A stretch of 64,000 nucleotides of DNA from CBDBND01 sp965207985. Lineage in GTDB: Bacteria; Pseudomonadota; Alphaproteobacteria; Rhodospirillales; Rhodospirillaceae. The notes beneath the pieces were generated by a model, which was given only the letters and a program-made list of their open reading frames with translations, had not been told where the DNA came from and searched no databases. The position numbers were made by a program, and so were the translations under genes. The DNA is taken from positions 434,001 to 498,000 of the forward strand of contig CBDBND010000034.1 of NCBI GenBank assembly GCA_965207985.1, given 5' to 3'. Shown here in pieces: positions 1 through 10,300 of the stretch (position 1 is its first letter; each line of letters opens with the position of its first letter).

Positions 1-698
1 CCATGGGGGTGGTCCACCGGGTTCATCACCACGCCGCGCACGGTCGGGCGGACGCCCATCCAGCGCTTGCGGCCCGCTTTACCCAGCTTCTTGTTCTGAT
101 TGTCGGGATTGGACACCGCACCGACGGTGCACATGCACTCACCACGGACCAGGCGCAATTCGCCGGACGACAAACGCAGTTGCGCATAACCACCGTCCTT
201 GCCGATCAATTGGGCATAACAGCCTGCAGAGCGGGCAATCTGTGCGCCCTTGCCAGGCTTCATTTCCACATTGTGAATGATGGTGCCCACCGGAACATTC
301 TTCAGCGCCATGGCATTGCCCGGCTTGATGTCCGCCTGCTCGGAGGCGACGATGGTATCACCCACTTTTAGGCGTTGCGGCGCGACAATGTACGAAAGCT
401 CTCCGTCTTCGTACTTGATCAGCGCAATGAACGCCGTGCGGTTGGGATCGTACTCGAGGCGCTCGACCTTGGCCGGCACATCAAACTTGGTGCGCTTGAA
501 GTCGATCTTGCGGTACCGGCGCTTATGGCCGCCGCCGATGTGACGCATGGTCAACCGGCCGTGATTGTTGCGCCCGCCTTTTTTGGTCAGGCCTTCCGTC
601 AGCGCCTTGACCGGACCGCCTTTATAAAGATCGGACCGGTCCACCAGCACGAGACCGCGCATGCCATTGGTGATTGGTTTGTAGGATTTGAGTGCCAT
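1..698 (-). CDS. rplB: 50S ribosomal protein L2 (partial, C-terminus outside window)
   Basis: L2 binds 23S rRNA in the large subunit and is needed for subunit joining and the peptidyl-transferase centre. The minus-strand translation begins MALKSYKPITNGMRG and runs without interruption for about 232 codons to the window edge, ending in the conserved GVVMNPVDHPHG segment near the catalytic-centre loop. About 40 C-terminal residues lie outside. It starts 4 nt after rplW stops, as the last visible gene of the S10-type operon. No frame is disrupted. Confidence 0.97.
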   Translation of the reverse strand, partial: MALKSYKPITNGMRGLVLVDRSDLYKGGPVKALTEGLTKKGGRNNHGRLTMRHIGGGHKRRYRKIDFKRTKFDVPAKVERLEYDPNRTAFIALIKYEDGELSYIVAPQRLKVGDTIVASEQADIKPGNAMALKNVPVGTIIHNVEMKPGKGAQIARSAGCYAQLIGKDGGYAQLRLSSGELRLVRGECMCTVGAVSNPDNQNKKLGKAGRKRWMGVRPTVRGVVMNPVDHPH

Positions 699-702
699 CG
701 TA

Positions 703-1011
703 CTAAAGTCCCGTGGTCACGTCGATCGACTGGCCTTCAGCCAATGTTACGATCGCTTTTTTGGTCGTATTCCGTTGACCGATCTCGCCGCGGAATCGTT
801 TGACCTTGCCTTTTTGAATCAGCGTGTTGACCCCTTTGACATCGACCTTAAACAGGGTTTCGACCGCCTTTTTGATTTGCGGTTTTGTCGCCCACATGGG
901 AACGCGAAACGTGACCTGATTAAACTCAGAGGTCATGGTCGATTTTTCGGTGATCAGCGGCGCCTGAATCACGTCATAGAGGATTTCTGCTTCCTGCTTA
1001 CCGGCACTCAT
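703..1011 (-). CDS. rplW: 50S ribosomal protein L23
   Basis: L23 is a 102-residue protein that lines the nascent-peptide exit and docks trigger factor and SRP. The sequence reads LYDVIQAPLITEKSTM near the start, the usual L23 signature, followed by VKGVNTLIQKGKVKRFRG. Length is normal for the family. Its ATG overlaps the rplD stop by 4 nt (ATGA type), so translation is probably coupled, and rplB follows after 4 nt. Operon position between rplD and rplB confirms the call. Confidence 0.97.
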   Translation of the reverse strand: MSAGKQEAEILYDVIQAPLITEKSTMTSEFNQVTFRVPMWATKPQIKKAVETLFKVDVKGVNTLIQKGKVKRFRGEIGQRNTTKKAIVTLAEGQSIDVTTGL

Positions 1012-1628
1012 GACAGACGCTCCTCCAGTTTTTCTACAGCGGCCTTGGTCAGCACCAATTTTTCCCGCCGAAGAATGTCGTAGACGTTGGCGCCCTGTTC
1101 AGACATCACATCAATACCGATGAGATTTCTGGTGGCGTTGTAAAAACTGTCGTCCGGTTCTACGCCGTCAATGATCAGTGCCGATGTCCACCCCAATTTC
1201 TTAAGCTGGGCAGCCAGTGGCGCGGTTTTTCCATCAGCAGATTTCGCATCTTCGATGATGACGAGATTGCCGTCCTTCGCCTTCGCCGATAGGGCCGTTT
1301 TCAAACCAAGACGGCGCACTTTTTTGGGTAGAGCATGAGCATGACTGCGCACGACCGGACCAAAGGCCTTGCCGCCCCCGCGCATTTGCCCGGCCCGAGT
1401 AGACCCTTGCCGGGCGCGGCCGGTGCCTTTTTGCCGGAATGGTTTTTTGGTTGAGCCGCTGATTTCGCCGAGTGTTTTTGTCTTGTGATCGCCGGATTGA
1501 CGCTTGGCCAGCTGCCAGCGCACCACGCGATGAAGAATGTCTTCCCGCACCTCAAGACCGAACACCGCATCGGCCAGATCGACGGAGCCGACGTTTTTGC
1601 TATCAAGATTAATGACGTCGCACTTCAT
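1008..1628 (-). CDS. rplD: 50S ribosomal protein L4
   Basis: L4 (206 residues) binds 23S rRNA and contributes an extended loop to the exit tunnel; in enterobacteria it also represses the S10 operon. The loop is visible around residues 55-95 with KPFRQKGTGRARQGS and the Gly/Arg-rich GGGKAFGP. The C-terminal globular part (LVIIEDAKSADGKT onward) is complete. It starts 3 nt after the rplC stop and overlaps rplW by 4 nt. Whether autogenous control exists here cannot be seen. Confidence 0.97.
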   Translation of the reverse strand: MKCDVINLDSKNVGSVDLADAVFGLEVREDILHRVVRWQLAKRQSGDHKTKTLGEISGSTKKPFRQKGTGRARQGSTRAGQMRGGGKAFGPVVRSHAHALPKKVRRLGLKTALSAKAKDGNLVIIEDAKSADGKTAPLAAQLKKLGWTSALIIDGVEPDDSFYNATRNLIGIDVMSEQGANVYDILRREKLVLTKAAVEKLEERLS

Positions 1629-1631
1629 GGC

Positions 1632-2432
1632 TTAGGCGTCCTTATCTTCCGCTTCGGCCCCGTCAGCATCCGTAGCAGCCTCGACTGCCGCTTCTCCAGC
1701 AGGAGCTTCTTCAGACTGGGCTTCTTCTGCGGAACTTTCATCAGCCGCGGAACCTGCAGACCCCTTCAATCCAGCCGGCAGAGGCACACCGTCAGGCAAG
1801 TCTTTCTTCACCGCATCGCGGATCAGCACATAGGATTTGTCTGAGCCCGGCACCCCGCCGCTGACCAAGATCAAGCCGCGTTCGGCGTCGGTTGAAACGA
1901 CGGTAAGATTTTGAACGGTGGCGCGTTGATCGCCCAAGTGCCCGGCCATCTTCTTGCCTTTAAACACCTTACCCGGATCTTGACACTGTCCAGTCGATCC
2001 ATGAGCCCGGTGGGAGACGGAAACACCATGGCTGGCTTCTAAGCCGCCGAAATTGTGACGCTTCATTCCCCCCGCAAACCCTTTGCCGATGGAGGTCCCC
2101 ACCACGTCCACATACTGTCCGGCAACAAAGTGATCGGCGGACAATTCGGCGCCCACGTCGACCAAGTTTTCCGCATCAACACGGAACTCAACCAGTTTCT
2201 TGCGCGGTTCCACTTTGGCTTTGGCAAAGTGACCGCGCAGCGCTTTTGGCATTTTTCCGGGTTTAGCCGCGCCGATACCGAGCTGGATGGCGGAATAGCC
2301 GTCTTTCTCGGCAGTACGCTGAGCGACCACTTGAACGCCGTCGACTTTTAGGACCGTGACAGGCACGTGCATCCCGTCTTCGTCAAAGACGCGGGTCATT
2401 CCCAGCTTTTGTGCAACAAGACCGGTACGCAT
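1632..2432 (-). CDS. rplC: 50S ribosomal protein L3 with long acidic C-terminal tail
   Basis: L3 binds the 3' domain of 23S rRNA and reaches toward the peptidyl-transferase centre. The conserved stretches GMKRHNFGGLEASHGVSVSHR and GQCQDPGKVFKGKKMAGHLG are intact. The protein is 266 residues, whereas typical bacterial L3 is roughly 205-220. The excess is a C-terminal tail after the LPAGLK segment, composed almost only of Ala, Glu, Asp and Ser. Similar acidic tails occur in some alphaproteobacteria, so this is a lineage trait rather than a fusion. It starts 9 nt after rpsJ. Confidence 0.97.
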   Translation of the reverse strand: MRTGLVAQKLGMTRVFDEDGMHVPVTVLKVDGVQVVAQRTAEKDGYSAIQLGIGAAKPGKMPKALRGHFAKAKVEPRKKLVEFRVDAENLVDVGAELSADHFVAGQYVDVVGTSIGKGFAGGMKRHNFGGLEASHGVSVSHRAHGSTGQCQDPGKVFKGKKMAGHLGDQRATVQNLTVVSTDAERGLILVSGGVPGSDKSYVLIRDAVKKDLPDGVPLPAGLKGSAGSAADESSAEEAQSEEAPAGEAAVEAATDADGAEAEDKDA

Positions 2433-2441
2433 CAGTCGATC

Positions 2442-2750
2442 CTAAAGCTTGATCTCCACATCGACGCCGGCAGCGAGATCCAGTTTCATCAGCGCATCCA
2501 CGGTCTGTGGCGTTGGATCGACAATGTCGAGCAAACGCTTGTGGGTACGAATTTCAAACTGCTCCCGCGACTTCTTGTCGATATGGGGAGACCGGTTAAC
2601 GCAAAACTTTTCAATACGCGTAGGCAGGGGAATAGGCCCACGAACCTGCGCACCCGTCCGTTTCGCCGTGGACACGATCTCACGGGTCGATTGATCAAGC
2701 ACACGATGATCAAACGCCTTGAGACGGATACGAATATTTTGATTCTCTAA
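2442..2750 (-). CDS. rpsJ: 30S ribosomal protein S10 (NusE)
   Basis: S10 is a small-subunit head protein and, as NusE, a partner of NusB/NusG in antitermination. I chose the internal ATG giving MLENQNIRIRLKAFDHRVLD (102 residues), the family's normal length. An upstream in-frame start would add 11 unconserved residues. The C-terminus carries the usual VDALMKLDLAAGVDVEIKL. It follows tuf after about 60 nt containing a hairpin and precedes rplC by 9 nt. Confidence 0.97.
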   Translation of the reverse strand, partial: LENQNIRIRLKAFDHRVLDQSTREIVSTAKRTGAQVRGPIPLPTRIEKFCVNRSPHIDKKSREQFEIRTHKRLLDIVDPTPQTVDALMKLDLAAGVDVEIKL

Positions 2751-2773
2751 CATCGGCTTATTCCCGAAAGAAA

Positions 2774-2794
2774 CGGCACCCAAATTGGGTGCCG
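2774..2794 (-). terminator. Hairpin between tuf and rpsJ
   Basis: A perfect inverted repeat (CGGCACCCAA / TTGGGTGCCG) lies 16-36 nt after the tuf stop. On the minus strand it is followed by TTTCTTTC. It could be a partial terminator separating the str genes from the S10 genes or an mRNA processing hairpin. The T tract is imperfect, so strong termination is doubtful. Confidence 0.55.
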
Positions 2795-2809
2795 CGACTC
2801 TCTTAGTCC

Positions 2810-4000
2810 CTACTCGATAATTTTGGCGACGACGCCGGCACCGACGGTGCGGCCCCCTTCACGGATGGCGAAACGCAGGCCCTCATCCATGGCAATGGGC
2901 GCAATCAGGTGCACATTCATGGAGATGTTGTCTCCGGGCATCACCATCTCCGTCCCCGACGGCAGCTCAATGGTCCCGGTCACGTCCGTGGTCCGGAAAT
3001 AGAACTGCGGGCGGTAGTTGGAGAAAAACGGCGTATGCCGCCCGCCTTCGTCCTTGGTCAGGATGTAGCACTCACACTCAAACTTGGTGTGCGGCGTGAT
3101 CGACCCGGGCTTGGCCAAAACCTGGCCCCGCTCCACTTCTTCCCGCTTGGTGCCGCGCAAGAGACAACCAACGTTGTCCCCCGCCTCGCCCGTGTCCAAC
3201 AGCTTGCGGAACATCTCAACACCCGTACACGTGGTCTTGGCCGTCTCCTTAATGCCGACGATCTCGATCTCATCGCCCACATTGACCACCCCACGCTCAA
3301 TCCGACCGGTCACCACCGTGCCGCGGCCAGAGATCGAGAATACGTCCTCAATGGGCATCAGGAACGGCTGGTCCTTGGGCCGGTCAGGCTGCGGGATGTC
3401 GTTGTCCACCGCCGCCATCAGCTCCAGAACCGAGTTCTTGCCAGTCTCCTCGTCCTTCCCCTCAAGTGCCGCCAGCGCCGAGCCTTTGACGATGGTGATG
3501 TCGTCCCCGGGGAACTCGTAAGAGGAGAGCAGTTCCCGCACTTCCAGCTCAACCAGCTCGAGAAGCTCCTCATCGTCCACCTGATCAACCTTGTTCAGGT
3601 ACACAACAAGAGCAGGAACCCCCACCTGGCGGGCCAAGAGAATATGCTCCCGGGTCTGCGGCATCGGGCCGTCAGCAGCCGAGACAACCAAAATCGCCCC
3701 GTCCATCTGAGCCGCACCGGTGATCATGTTCTTGACGTAGTCCGCATGACCCGGGCAGTCCACGTGGGCGTAGTGGCGCGCTTCCGTCTCATACTCAACG
3801 TGCGCCGTCGCTATCGTGATCCCCCGCTCACGCTCCTCAGGTGCTTTGTCAATCTGGTCAAACGCTGTGAACTCCGCCCCACCAGCTTCCGCCAAAACCT
3901 TCGTGATCGCAGCCGTCAACGTCGTCTTGCCGTGGTCAACGTGACCAATGGTCCCAATGTTGCAGTGCGGCTTCGTGCGTTCAAACTTTGCCTTAGACAT
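2810..4000 (-). CDS. tuf: Translation elongation factor Tu, copy 1
   Basis: EF-Tu (396 residues) delivers aminoacyl-tRNA to the ribosome with GTP hydrolysis. G-motifs are visible: GHVDHGKTTLT near residue 19, DCPGHADYVKNM near 81, and NKVD near 136. The beta-barrel domains end in GVVAKIIE. It lies in the str operon directly after fusA. A nearly identical second copy is at 19697-20887. The two differ mainly in a short patch around residues 175-190 (EGKDEETGKNSV here) and at a few N-terminal residues, the pattern expected of gene conversion. Confidence 0.98.
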   Translation of the reverse strand: MSKAKFERTKPHCNIGTIGHVDHGKTTLTAAITKVLAEAGGAEFTAFDQIDKAPEERERGITIATAHVEYETEARHYAHVDCPGHADYVKNMITGAAQMDGAILVVSAADGPMPQTREHILLARQVGVPALVVYLNKVDQVDDEELLELVELEVRELLSSYEFPGDDITIVKGSALAALEGKDEETGKNSVLELMAAVDNDIPQPDRPKDQPFLMPIEDVFSISGRGTVVTGRIERGVVNVGDEIEIVGIKETAKTTCTGVEMFRKLLDTGEAGDNVGCLLRGTKREEVERGQVLAKPGSITPHTKFECECYILTKDEGGRHTPFFSNYRPQFYFRTTDVTGTIELPSGTEMVMPGDNISMNVHLIAPIAMDEGLRFAIREGGRTVGAGVVAKIIE

Positions 4001-4046
4001 GACCTAACCCTTTCTGCCTCTTATTCCTTTTCGACTCCCAGACCGG

Positions 4047-6128
4047 TTACCCGGCAATCTTAGCCTTAATCTCATCCGAGACGTTGCTCGGCACTTCTTC
4101 GTAGTGATCGAACTCCATTGTGAATTGCGCCCGGCCCTGGCTCATGGACCGAAGCGTATTCACGTAACCAAACATATTGGCGAGCGGTACCATGGCATTG
4201 ATCACACGGGCGTTGCCCCGTTGATCCATACCGCTAACGTTCCCGCGACGGCTGTTCAGATCACCGATGATGTCGCCCATGTATTCTTCAGGCGTCACCA
4301 CTTCCACTTTCATCATCGGCTCCAACAATTTCGCGCCGGCCTGTGGAACCCCTTCGCGCACAGCAGCGCGTCCGGCGATTTCAAACGCCATGACTGATGA
4401 GTCCACATCGTGATAAGCGCCGTCATGTAAGGTCGCCTTGAGGTCTGTCATAGGAAAGCCGGCGATAACACCGCTTTCCAATGCGGACCGCACGCCTTTT
4501 TCCACACCGGGGATGTATTCCTTGGGAACATTGCCGCCGACGATCTTGCTCTCAAACTCGATTCCTGAACCCGGTTCAAGAGGCTCAAACAAAATTTCCA
4601 CCCGGGCAAATTGGCCACTACCGCCGGTTTGCTTTTTGTGGGTGTAATCGCAGTCGTATTCCTTTGAGATGGTTTCGCGGTAGGCCACTTGCGGTGCGCC
4701 CACATTGGCTTCCACCTTGAATTCCCGCTTCATACGGTCGACCAGAATTTCAAGATGAAGCTCGCCCATCCCTTTGATAACCGTCTGGCCGCTTTCGTCG
4801 TCCGATGTCACCCGGAAGGATGGATCTTCAGCGGCGAGGCGGGATAGTGCCATGCCCATTTTTTCCACATCGGCTTTTGATTTGGGCTCGACCGCCACTT
4901 CGATGACGGGGTCCGGGAATTCCATACGCTCCAACGCCACCGGTTTTTGCGTATCACTCAAGGTGTCACCGGTCGTGGTTTCTTTCATGCCGACCAAGGC
5001 CACGATATCGCCTGCCGAGCACTCTTTAATTTCTTCCCGGTTATTGGAGTGCATGAGCAGCATGCGGCCGATGCGTTCTTTCTTGTCTTTGGCCGTATTG
5101 AGCACGAAGGAGCCGCTGGCGATCTTGCCGGAATACACCCGGGCAAAGGAGAGAGACCCGACAAACGGATCATTCATGATCTTGAAGGCCAGTGCGGCGA
5201 ATGGTTCGTTGGGATCGGACTTGCGCACGACTGTTTCGTCACTCCCCGGCACAAGCCCTTCGATAGGCGGTAGATCAAGTGGAGATGGAAGATAGTCCAC
5301 CACCGCATCTAGCAACGGCTGAACGCCTTTGTTCTTGAAGGCCGAACCGCATAGCACCGGAACAAAGGTGCGGCTTACGGTGCCTTTACGGATACAGGCT
5401 TTGAGAGTGGCTTCATCGGGTTCGTTGCCTTCGAGATAGGCCTCCGTGGCTGCATCGTCGACTTCGACGGCGGTTTCGATAAGTTTTTCACGCAGTTCTA
5501 CAGCCCGGCTTTGCAGATCGTCGGGAATGTCAACGACGTCAAACTTGGCGCCGAGATCCTCTCCTTGCCAGACGATTGCCTTCATTGTGATCAGATCGAC
5601 AACGCCGGAAAATTCCGCTTCGGTGCCGATGGGGAAATTGATGACCAGCGGGTTGGCACCGAGAGGGTCCACCATCATCTCGATGCAACGCTCAAAATCC
5701 GCACCCATGCGGTCCATCTTGTTGACGAAACAAATACGCGGCACACCATACTTGTCGGCCTGCCGCCATACGGTTTCGGATTGCGGTTCAACACCGGCCA
5801 CGGAGTCAAACACCGCGACCGCCCCATCTAAAACGCGAAGGGCACGCTCAACCTCAATGGTGAAGTCGACGTGCCCTGGGGTGTCGATGATATTGACGCG
5901 GTGATCGTTCCAGAAGCAGGTGGTCGCGGCCGAGGTAATGGTAATCCCTCGCTCTTGCTCCTGCTCCATCCAGTCCATGGTGGCGTTGCCGTCATGAACC
6001 TCGCCGATCTTATGAGACCGGCCGGTGTAATAGAGAACCCGCTCCGTCGTCGTCGTCTTCCCGGCATCAATATGAGCCATGATGCCGATGTTGCGGTAAC
6101 GATCTAACGGTGTATTGGAAGACGACAT
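4047..6128 (-). CDS. fusA: Translation elongation factor G
   Basis: EF-G (693 residues) catalyses ribosomal translocation and, with RRF, recycling. The GTPase motifs AHIDAGKTTTTERVLYYTG, DTPGHVDFTIE and NKMDR are present, and domains II to V follow at normal length. I chose the ATG giving MSSSNTPLDRYRNIG; the TTG two codons upstream is less likely. It sits between rpsG (28 nt gap) and tuf (46 nt gap) in the classical str order. Confidence 0.97.
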   Translation of the reverse strand: MSSSNTPLDRYRNIGIMAHIDAGKTTTTERVLYYTGRSHKIGEVHDGNATMDWMEQEQERGITITSAATTCFWNDHRVNIIDTPGHVDFTIEVERALRVLDGAVAVFDSVAGVEPQSETVWRQADKYGVPRICFVNKMDRMGADFERCIEMMVDPLGANPLVINFPIGTEAEFSGVVDLITMKAIVWQGEDLGAKFDVVDIPDDLQSRAVELREKLIETAVEVDDAATEAYLEGNEPDEATLKACIRKGTVSRTFVPVLCGSAFKNKGVQPLLDAVVDYLPSPLDLPPIEGLVPGSDETVVRKSDPNEPFAALAFKIMNDPFVGSLSFARVYSGKIASGSFVLNTAKDKKERIGRMLLMHSNNREEIKECSAGDIVALVGMKETTTGDTLSDTQKPVALERMEFPDPVIEVAVEPKSKADVEKMGMALSRLAAEDPSFRVTSDDESGQTVIKGMGELHLEILVDRMKREFKVEANVGAPQVAYRETISKEYDCDYTHKKQTGGSGQFARVEILFEPLEPGSGIEFESKIVGGNVPKEYIPGVEKGVRSALESGVIAGFPMTDLKATLHDGAYHDVDSSVMAFEIAGRAAVREGVPQAGAKLLEPMMKVEVVTPEEYMGDIIGDLNSRRGNVSGMDQRGNARVINAMVPLANMFGYVNTLRSMSQGRAQFTMEFDHYEEVPSNVSDEIKAKIAG

Positions 6129-6156
6129 TTTCAATAACTCTTAATTCTTGTCCGCA

Positions 6157-6627
6157 TTACCAGCGGTAATGGGAGAAGGCTTTGTTGGCCTCCGCCATTC
6201 GGTGGGTATCTTCACGTTTCTTTACAGCGCCGCCGCGATTGGCGGCCGCATCAAGCAATTCACCGCTTAAGCGATCAATCATGGTTGTTTCGCCGCGCCC
6301 GCGCGCGAACGACACGAGCCAACGGAAAGCGAGCGCTTGACGACGATCGGGACGCACTTCGACGGGCACCTGATAGGTCGCTCCACCCACCCTGCGGGAC
6401 CGCACTTCAACGACCGGCTTTATGTTCTCGACCGCTTCATGGAACAGCTTGACCGGGTCCTGCCCGGACTTGGATTGGATTTTATCCAACGCGCCATAAA
6501 CGATGCGCTCGGCGGTGGACTTTTTGCCCTGAAGCATGACCGAGTTAATGAACTTGGCGAGCACCAAGTCACCGTATTTGGCGTCGGGTAAAACTTCACG
6601 TTTCTGTGCTGCGTGACGGCGCGACAT
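6157..6627 (-). CDS. rpsG: 30S ribosomal protein S7
   Basis: S7 (156 residues) nucleates assembly of the 30S head and contacts E-site tRNA. The translation begins MSRRHAAQKREVLPDAKYGD and contains VGGATYQVPVEVRPDRRQALA, the core S7 signature. The length equals the usual 156. It follows rpsL by 27 nt, giving the invariant rpsL-rpsG-fusA-tuf order. Confidence 0.97.
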   Translation of the reverse strand: MSRRHAAQKREVLPDAKYGDLVLAKFINSVMLQGKKSTAERIVYGALDKIQSKSGQDPVKLFHEAVENIKPVVEVRSRRVGGATYQVPVEVRPDRRQALAFRWLVSFARGRGETTMIDRLSGELLDAAANRGGAVKKREDTHRMAEANKAFSHYRW

Positions 6628-6654
6628 GTATGCCGATCCCCTTCCTGCTCCCTG

Positions 6655-7026
6655 TTACTTGGGCCGTTTGGCGCCGTACTTGGACCGGCGTTGACGACGG
6701 TCACCCACACCTTGTGTGTCTAGTGTGCCGCGAATGATGTGATAGCGAACGCCGGGAAGATCCTTGACGCGACCGCCACGGATCATGACCACAGAGTGCT
6801 CCTGCAAATTATGTCCTTCACCCGGAATGTAGCTGGTGACCTCAAATCCGTTTGTAAGACGCACGCGTGCCACTTTGCGCAAAGCCGAGTTCGGTTTCTT
6901 TGGTGTGGTCGTATACACACGTGTGCACACGCCACGCTTTTGCGGACACGCCTGCATGGCAGGAACTTTGTTGCGCTTCACAGGACGTGTGCGTCCCTTC
7001 CGCACCATCTGGTTGACCGTTGGCAT
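6655..7026 (-). CDS. rpsL: 30S ribosomal protein S12
   Basis: S12 (123 residues) sits in the decoding centre. Lysines at the two classical streptomycin-resistance positions are wild type (KKPNSALRK and GGRVKDLPGVRY). It starts MPTVNQMVRKGRTRPVKRNK and has normal length. It is first in the str operon, about 235 nt downstream of a sigma-70-like promoter at 7260-7288. Confidence 0.98.
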   Translation of the reverse strand: MPTVNQMVRKGRTRPVKRNKVPAMQACPQKRGVCTRVYTTTPKKPNSALRKVARVRLTNGFEVTSYIPGEGHNLQEHSVVMIRGGRVKDLPGVRYHIIRGTLDTQGVGDRRQRRSKYGAKRPK

Positions 7027-7259
7027 GCGCCCGATCCCTCTTCAAATTCAACGATGCTGCTGCGAAGGATCGAAATAGAACCTTTGCAAGCAGCAATTAG
7101 ACCGGTGTTCAGCCCCGTTGCACGGTCACCGCGCGACGGCTGACGCCGGCCGTATGTTCTTCGTGGCCAAGTAGGCCTATGTCATGCGCTTAATTAGGTT
7201 GCTGCCCGCGTTTAGTCCGCAACCGGGCCTACCACCGGGCGCCTGATAAAGCGGGGCGG

Positions 7260-7288
7260 AATATATGGGCGGCCCTACCCCCCGTCAA
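7260..7288 (-). promoter_or_regulatory. Sigma-70-like promoter for the str/S10 operon
   Basis: On the minus strand the sequence reads TTGACG (7288-7283), a 17-nt spacer, then TATATT (7265-7260), a near-consensus housekeeping promoter. It faces rpsL and lies between the rpoC terminator and rpsL. The 7027-7259 leader contains no gene I recognise. Confidence 0.7.
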
Positions 7289-7327
7289 CCCCAGAATCCT
7301 AAGAAAAATCGGGATTCTGACGGGCTC

Positions 7328-7373
7328 AAAACCACCCCTCTCCGGACCCCGTCAAAGGGTCGTGGAGAGGGGT
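7328..7373 (-). terminator. Rho-independent terminator after rpoC
   Basis: A 10-bp perfect stem (ACCCCTCTCC / GGAGAGGGGT) lies 8-47 nt beyond the rpoC stop codon. On the minus strand it is followed by GGTTTT. It marks the end of the rpl-rpoBC transcription unit and insulates it from the str promoter just downstream. Confidence 0.75.
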
Positions 7374-7380
7374 ATTTTGT

Positions 7381-10300
7381 TCACTCTGCGGCTGTTTCTG
7401 CGCTCTCAGCCTCTGCCGCCGCCAGTGCGGCCGCTTGCTCGGCCTCTTTGGCTGCCTGCAACTCGAGATCACGGGCTGCGGCAATGCTCTTCAGCTCGTT
7501 CATCAACGAGCCTGTACCCGCCGGAATCAGCCGGCCGACGATGACATTTTCCTTAAGCCCGATGAGACGGTCGACCTTGCCGGTGACGGCCGCCTCCGTC
7601 AGCACCCGTGTGGTCTCCTGGAAGGAGGCAGCAGAGACGAAGGACTGGGTCTGCAAACTGGCCTTGGTGATGCCCTGCAGCACCGGCAGACCTTTGGCCA
7701 CTTTGCCGCCGTCTCCCTTGGTGCGGGCATTTTCATCGTCGAACTCAAGCCGGTCGACCATTTCGCCGACCAGGAAGGTGGTGTCGCCGCCATCGGCGAT
7801 TTCCACCTTCTGCAGCATTTGGCGGACGATCACTTCGATATGCTTGTCGTTGATTTTCACGCCCTGCAGCCGGTAGACGTCCTGAATTTCCTTAATCAGG
7901 TAATCAGCGAGCGCTTCAACACCCATGACCCGCAAAATATCGTGGGGCACGGGGTTGCCGTCCATTAAGGCGTCGCCCTTTTGAACGTAATCGCCTTCCT
8001 GAACCGCCAGGTGCTTGCCTTTGGGCACCATGTATTCCACCGGATCACCCTTATCCGGTTTGACGATGATGCGGCGTTTGGATTTGTAATCCTTACCGAA
8101 TTCGACCCGGCCTTCCCCTTCGGAAATGATGGCGTGATCCTTGGGCTTGCGCGCCTCGAACAATTCCGCCACCCGGGGCAGACCGCCGGTGATATCGCGG
8201 GTCTTTGATCCTTCGCGTGGAATTCTCGCCAGCACGTCACCGGCATGGACCTTTTGTCCGTGATCAACGGACAGAATGGCGTCCACACTCATGAAGTAGC
8301 GGGCTTCAAGGCCGTTATCGAGGGTCAGGACTTTACCGCCCTTGTCCATGGCCTTGTCACGCAGGGTTACCCGCGGCTTGAGGTCTGACCCCCGCGCCTG
8401 TTGTTTCCAGTCAACCACGACTTTGGCAGCGATGCCTGTGGCTTCGTCCAGCACCTCGCGCATGGACACGCCTTCAACCAAGTCCATGTAGTGCACGATA
8501 CCGGCCTTCTCGGTGATGATGGGAACCGTATACGGATCCCACTCGGCCAGCTTGGTGCCTTTTTCAACGGCCTGCTTGTCTTTGACAAACAACTTTGCGC
8601 CATAAGGAATGCGGTGGCGGGCGCGTTCCCGGTTATTGGCATCGATCAATACGATCTCGCAGTTTCGCGACATGACGATGTCAATCTTCTGGGAGTTTTT
8701 AACGACGATCTTGTTGACCATCTTCACTTTTGATTCAAACGCCGCTTCCACCGAGGACTGCTCAGCGCCCCTTTGCGCCGCACCGCCGATATGGAAGGTC
8801 CGCATGGTCAACTGAGTACCCGGCTCACCAATGGACTGGGCAGCAATAACACCCACCGCCTCACCTTCGTTCACGGACGTGCCCCGGGCCAGGTCACGGC
8901 CATAACACCGAGCACAAATACCGGAAGTCACTTCACACGTCAGTGGCGAACGGATTTTGACCCGTTCCACATTGGCTCTCTCGATGATTTCCACGTCCGC
9001 CTCATCGAGCAGGTGACCTTTCTTGAACAGTATGTCACCGGATTCCGGATCAACAATTTCTTCAAGAATGGTGCGGCCAAGAACGCGCTCTGCCAGAGAG
9101 ACGACAACTTCGCCGCCTTCAATGAGGGGCACGGCCATGATGCCGTTTTTGGTGCCGCAGTCGTCGTCGACGATGATGGCGTCTTGTGCGACGTCAACAA
9201 GTCGCCGAGTCAGATAGCCCGAGTTCGCCGTCTTCAAAGCGGTATCGGCCAATCCCTTTCGGGCGCCGTGGGTCGAGTTAAAGTACTCGAGCACCGTCAG
9301 CCCTTCTTTGAAGTTAGAAATGATCGGCGTTTCGATAATCTCACCGGACGGTTTGGCCATAAGACCGCGCATACCGGCCAGCTGTTTCATTTGCGTTGCC
9401 GACCCACGGGCCCCGGAGTGGGCCATCATGTACACGGCATTGATGTCCTGGCCTTCTTCCAGTTTCGAAATCTCACCCATCATGGCCTCGGCCACCCGTT
9501 CCGTGCAGTGAGACCAGGCATCGACAACCTTGTTGTACTTTTCACCTTGGGTGATGAGACCGTCCTGATACTGCTGCTCGAACTCCTTCACCTGCTTTTC
9601 CGTCTCGGCGACCGTCTTCTCTTTTGAGTCAGGAATCATCAGATCGTCTTTGCCGAAGGAGATGCCTGCCTTTGCCGCGTAGCGGAAACCAAGCGACATA
9701 ATGTGGTCGCAGAAAATGACCGTCTCTTTTTGACCGCAGTGGCGGTAGACCACGTCGATCACTTCGGTGATTTCTTTCTTGCGCAACAGCCGGTTGATTA
9801 GATCAAACGGAACTTTGGGATTGCGCGGCAGTTCTTCCGACAAGATCATCCGGCCCGGCGTGGAATCGATGGTCATGGAAACGGGCTCACCATTTTCATC
9901 CACCGTGTCGTAGCGGGCTTTAATCTTGGCATGAACAGATATTTGGCGGGTCTGCAAGGCATGCTCGATTTCGGCCAAGTCAGAGAAGACCATGCCTTCG
10001 CCGGGCTCGCCTTCGCGCTCCAAAGACAAGTAATAGAGCCCAAGCACCATGTCTTGTGTCGGCACGATGATCGGCTTGCCGTTGGCCGGACTAAGGATGT
10101 TATTGGTCGACATCATCAGGACGCGGGCCTCGAGCTGCGCTTCGAGAGAAAGCGGTACGTGCACAGCCATTTGGTCACCGTCGAAGTCGGCATTAAACGC
10201 GGTGCAAACCAAAGGATGCAGCTGGATTGCTTTGCCTTCGATGAGTACCGGCTCAAAAGCCTGAATTCCCAAACGGTGCAGGGTCGGCGCCCGGTTCAAC

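Noticed and set aside
2909..4063. 384-codon plus-strand frame antisense to tuf (repeated at 19796-20947)
   Set aside because: It mirrors the constrained EF-Tu coding strand, shows no protein family, and appears in both tuf copies purely because the genes are alike.
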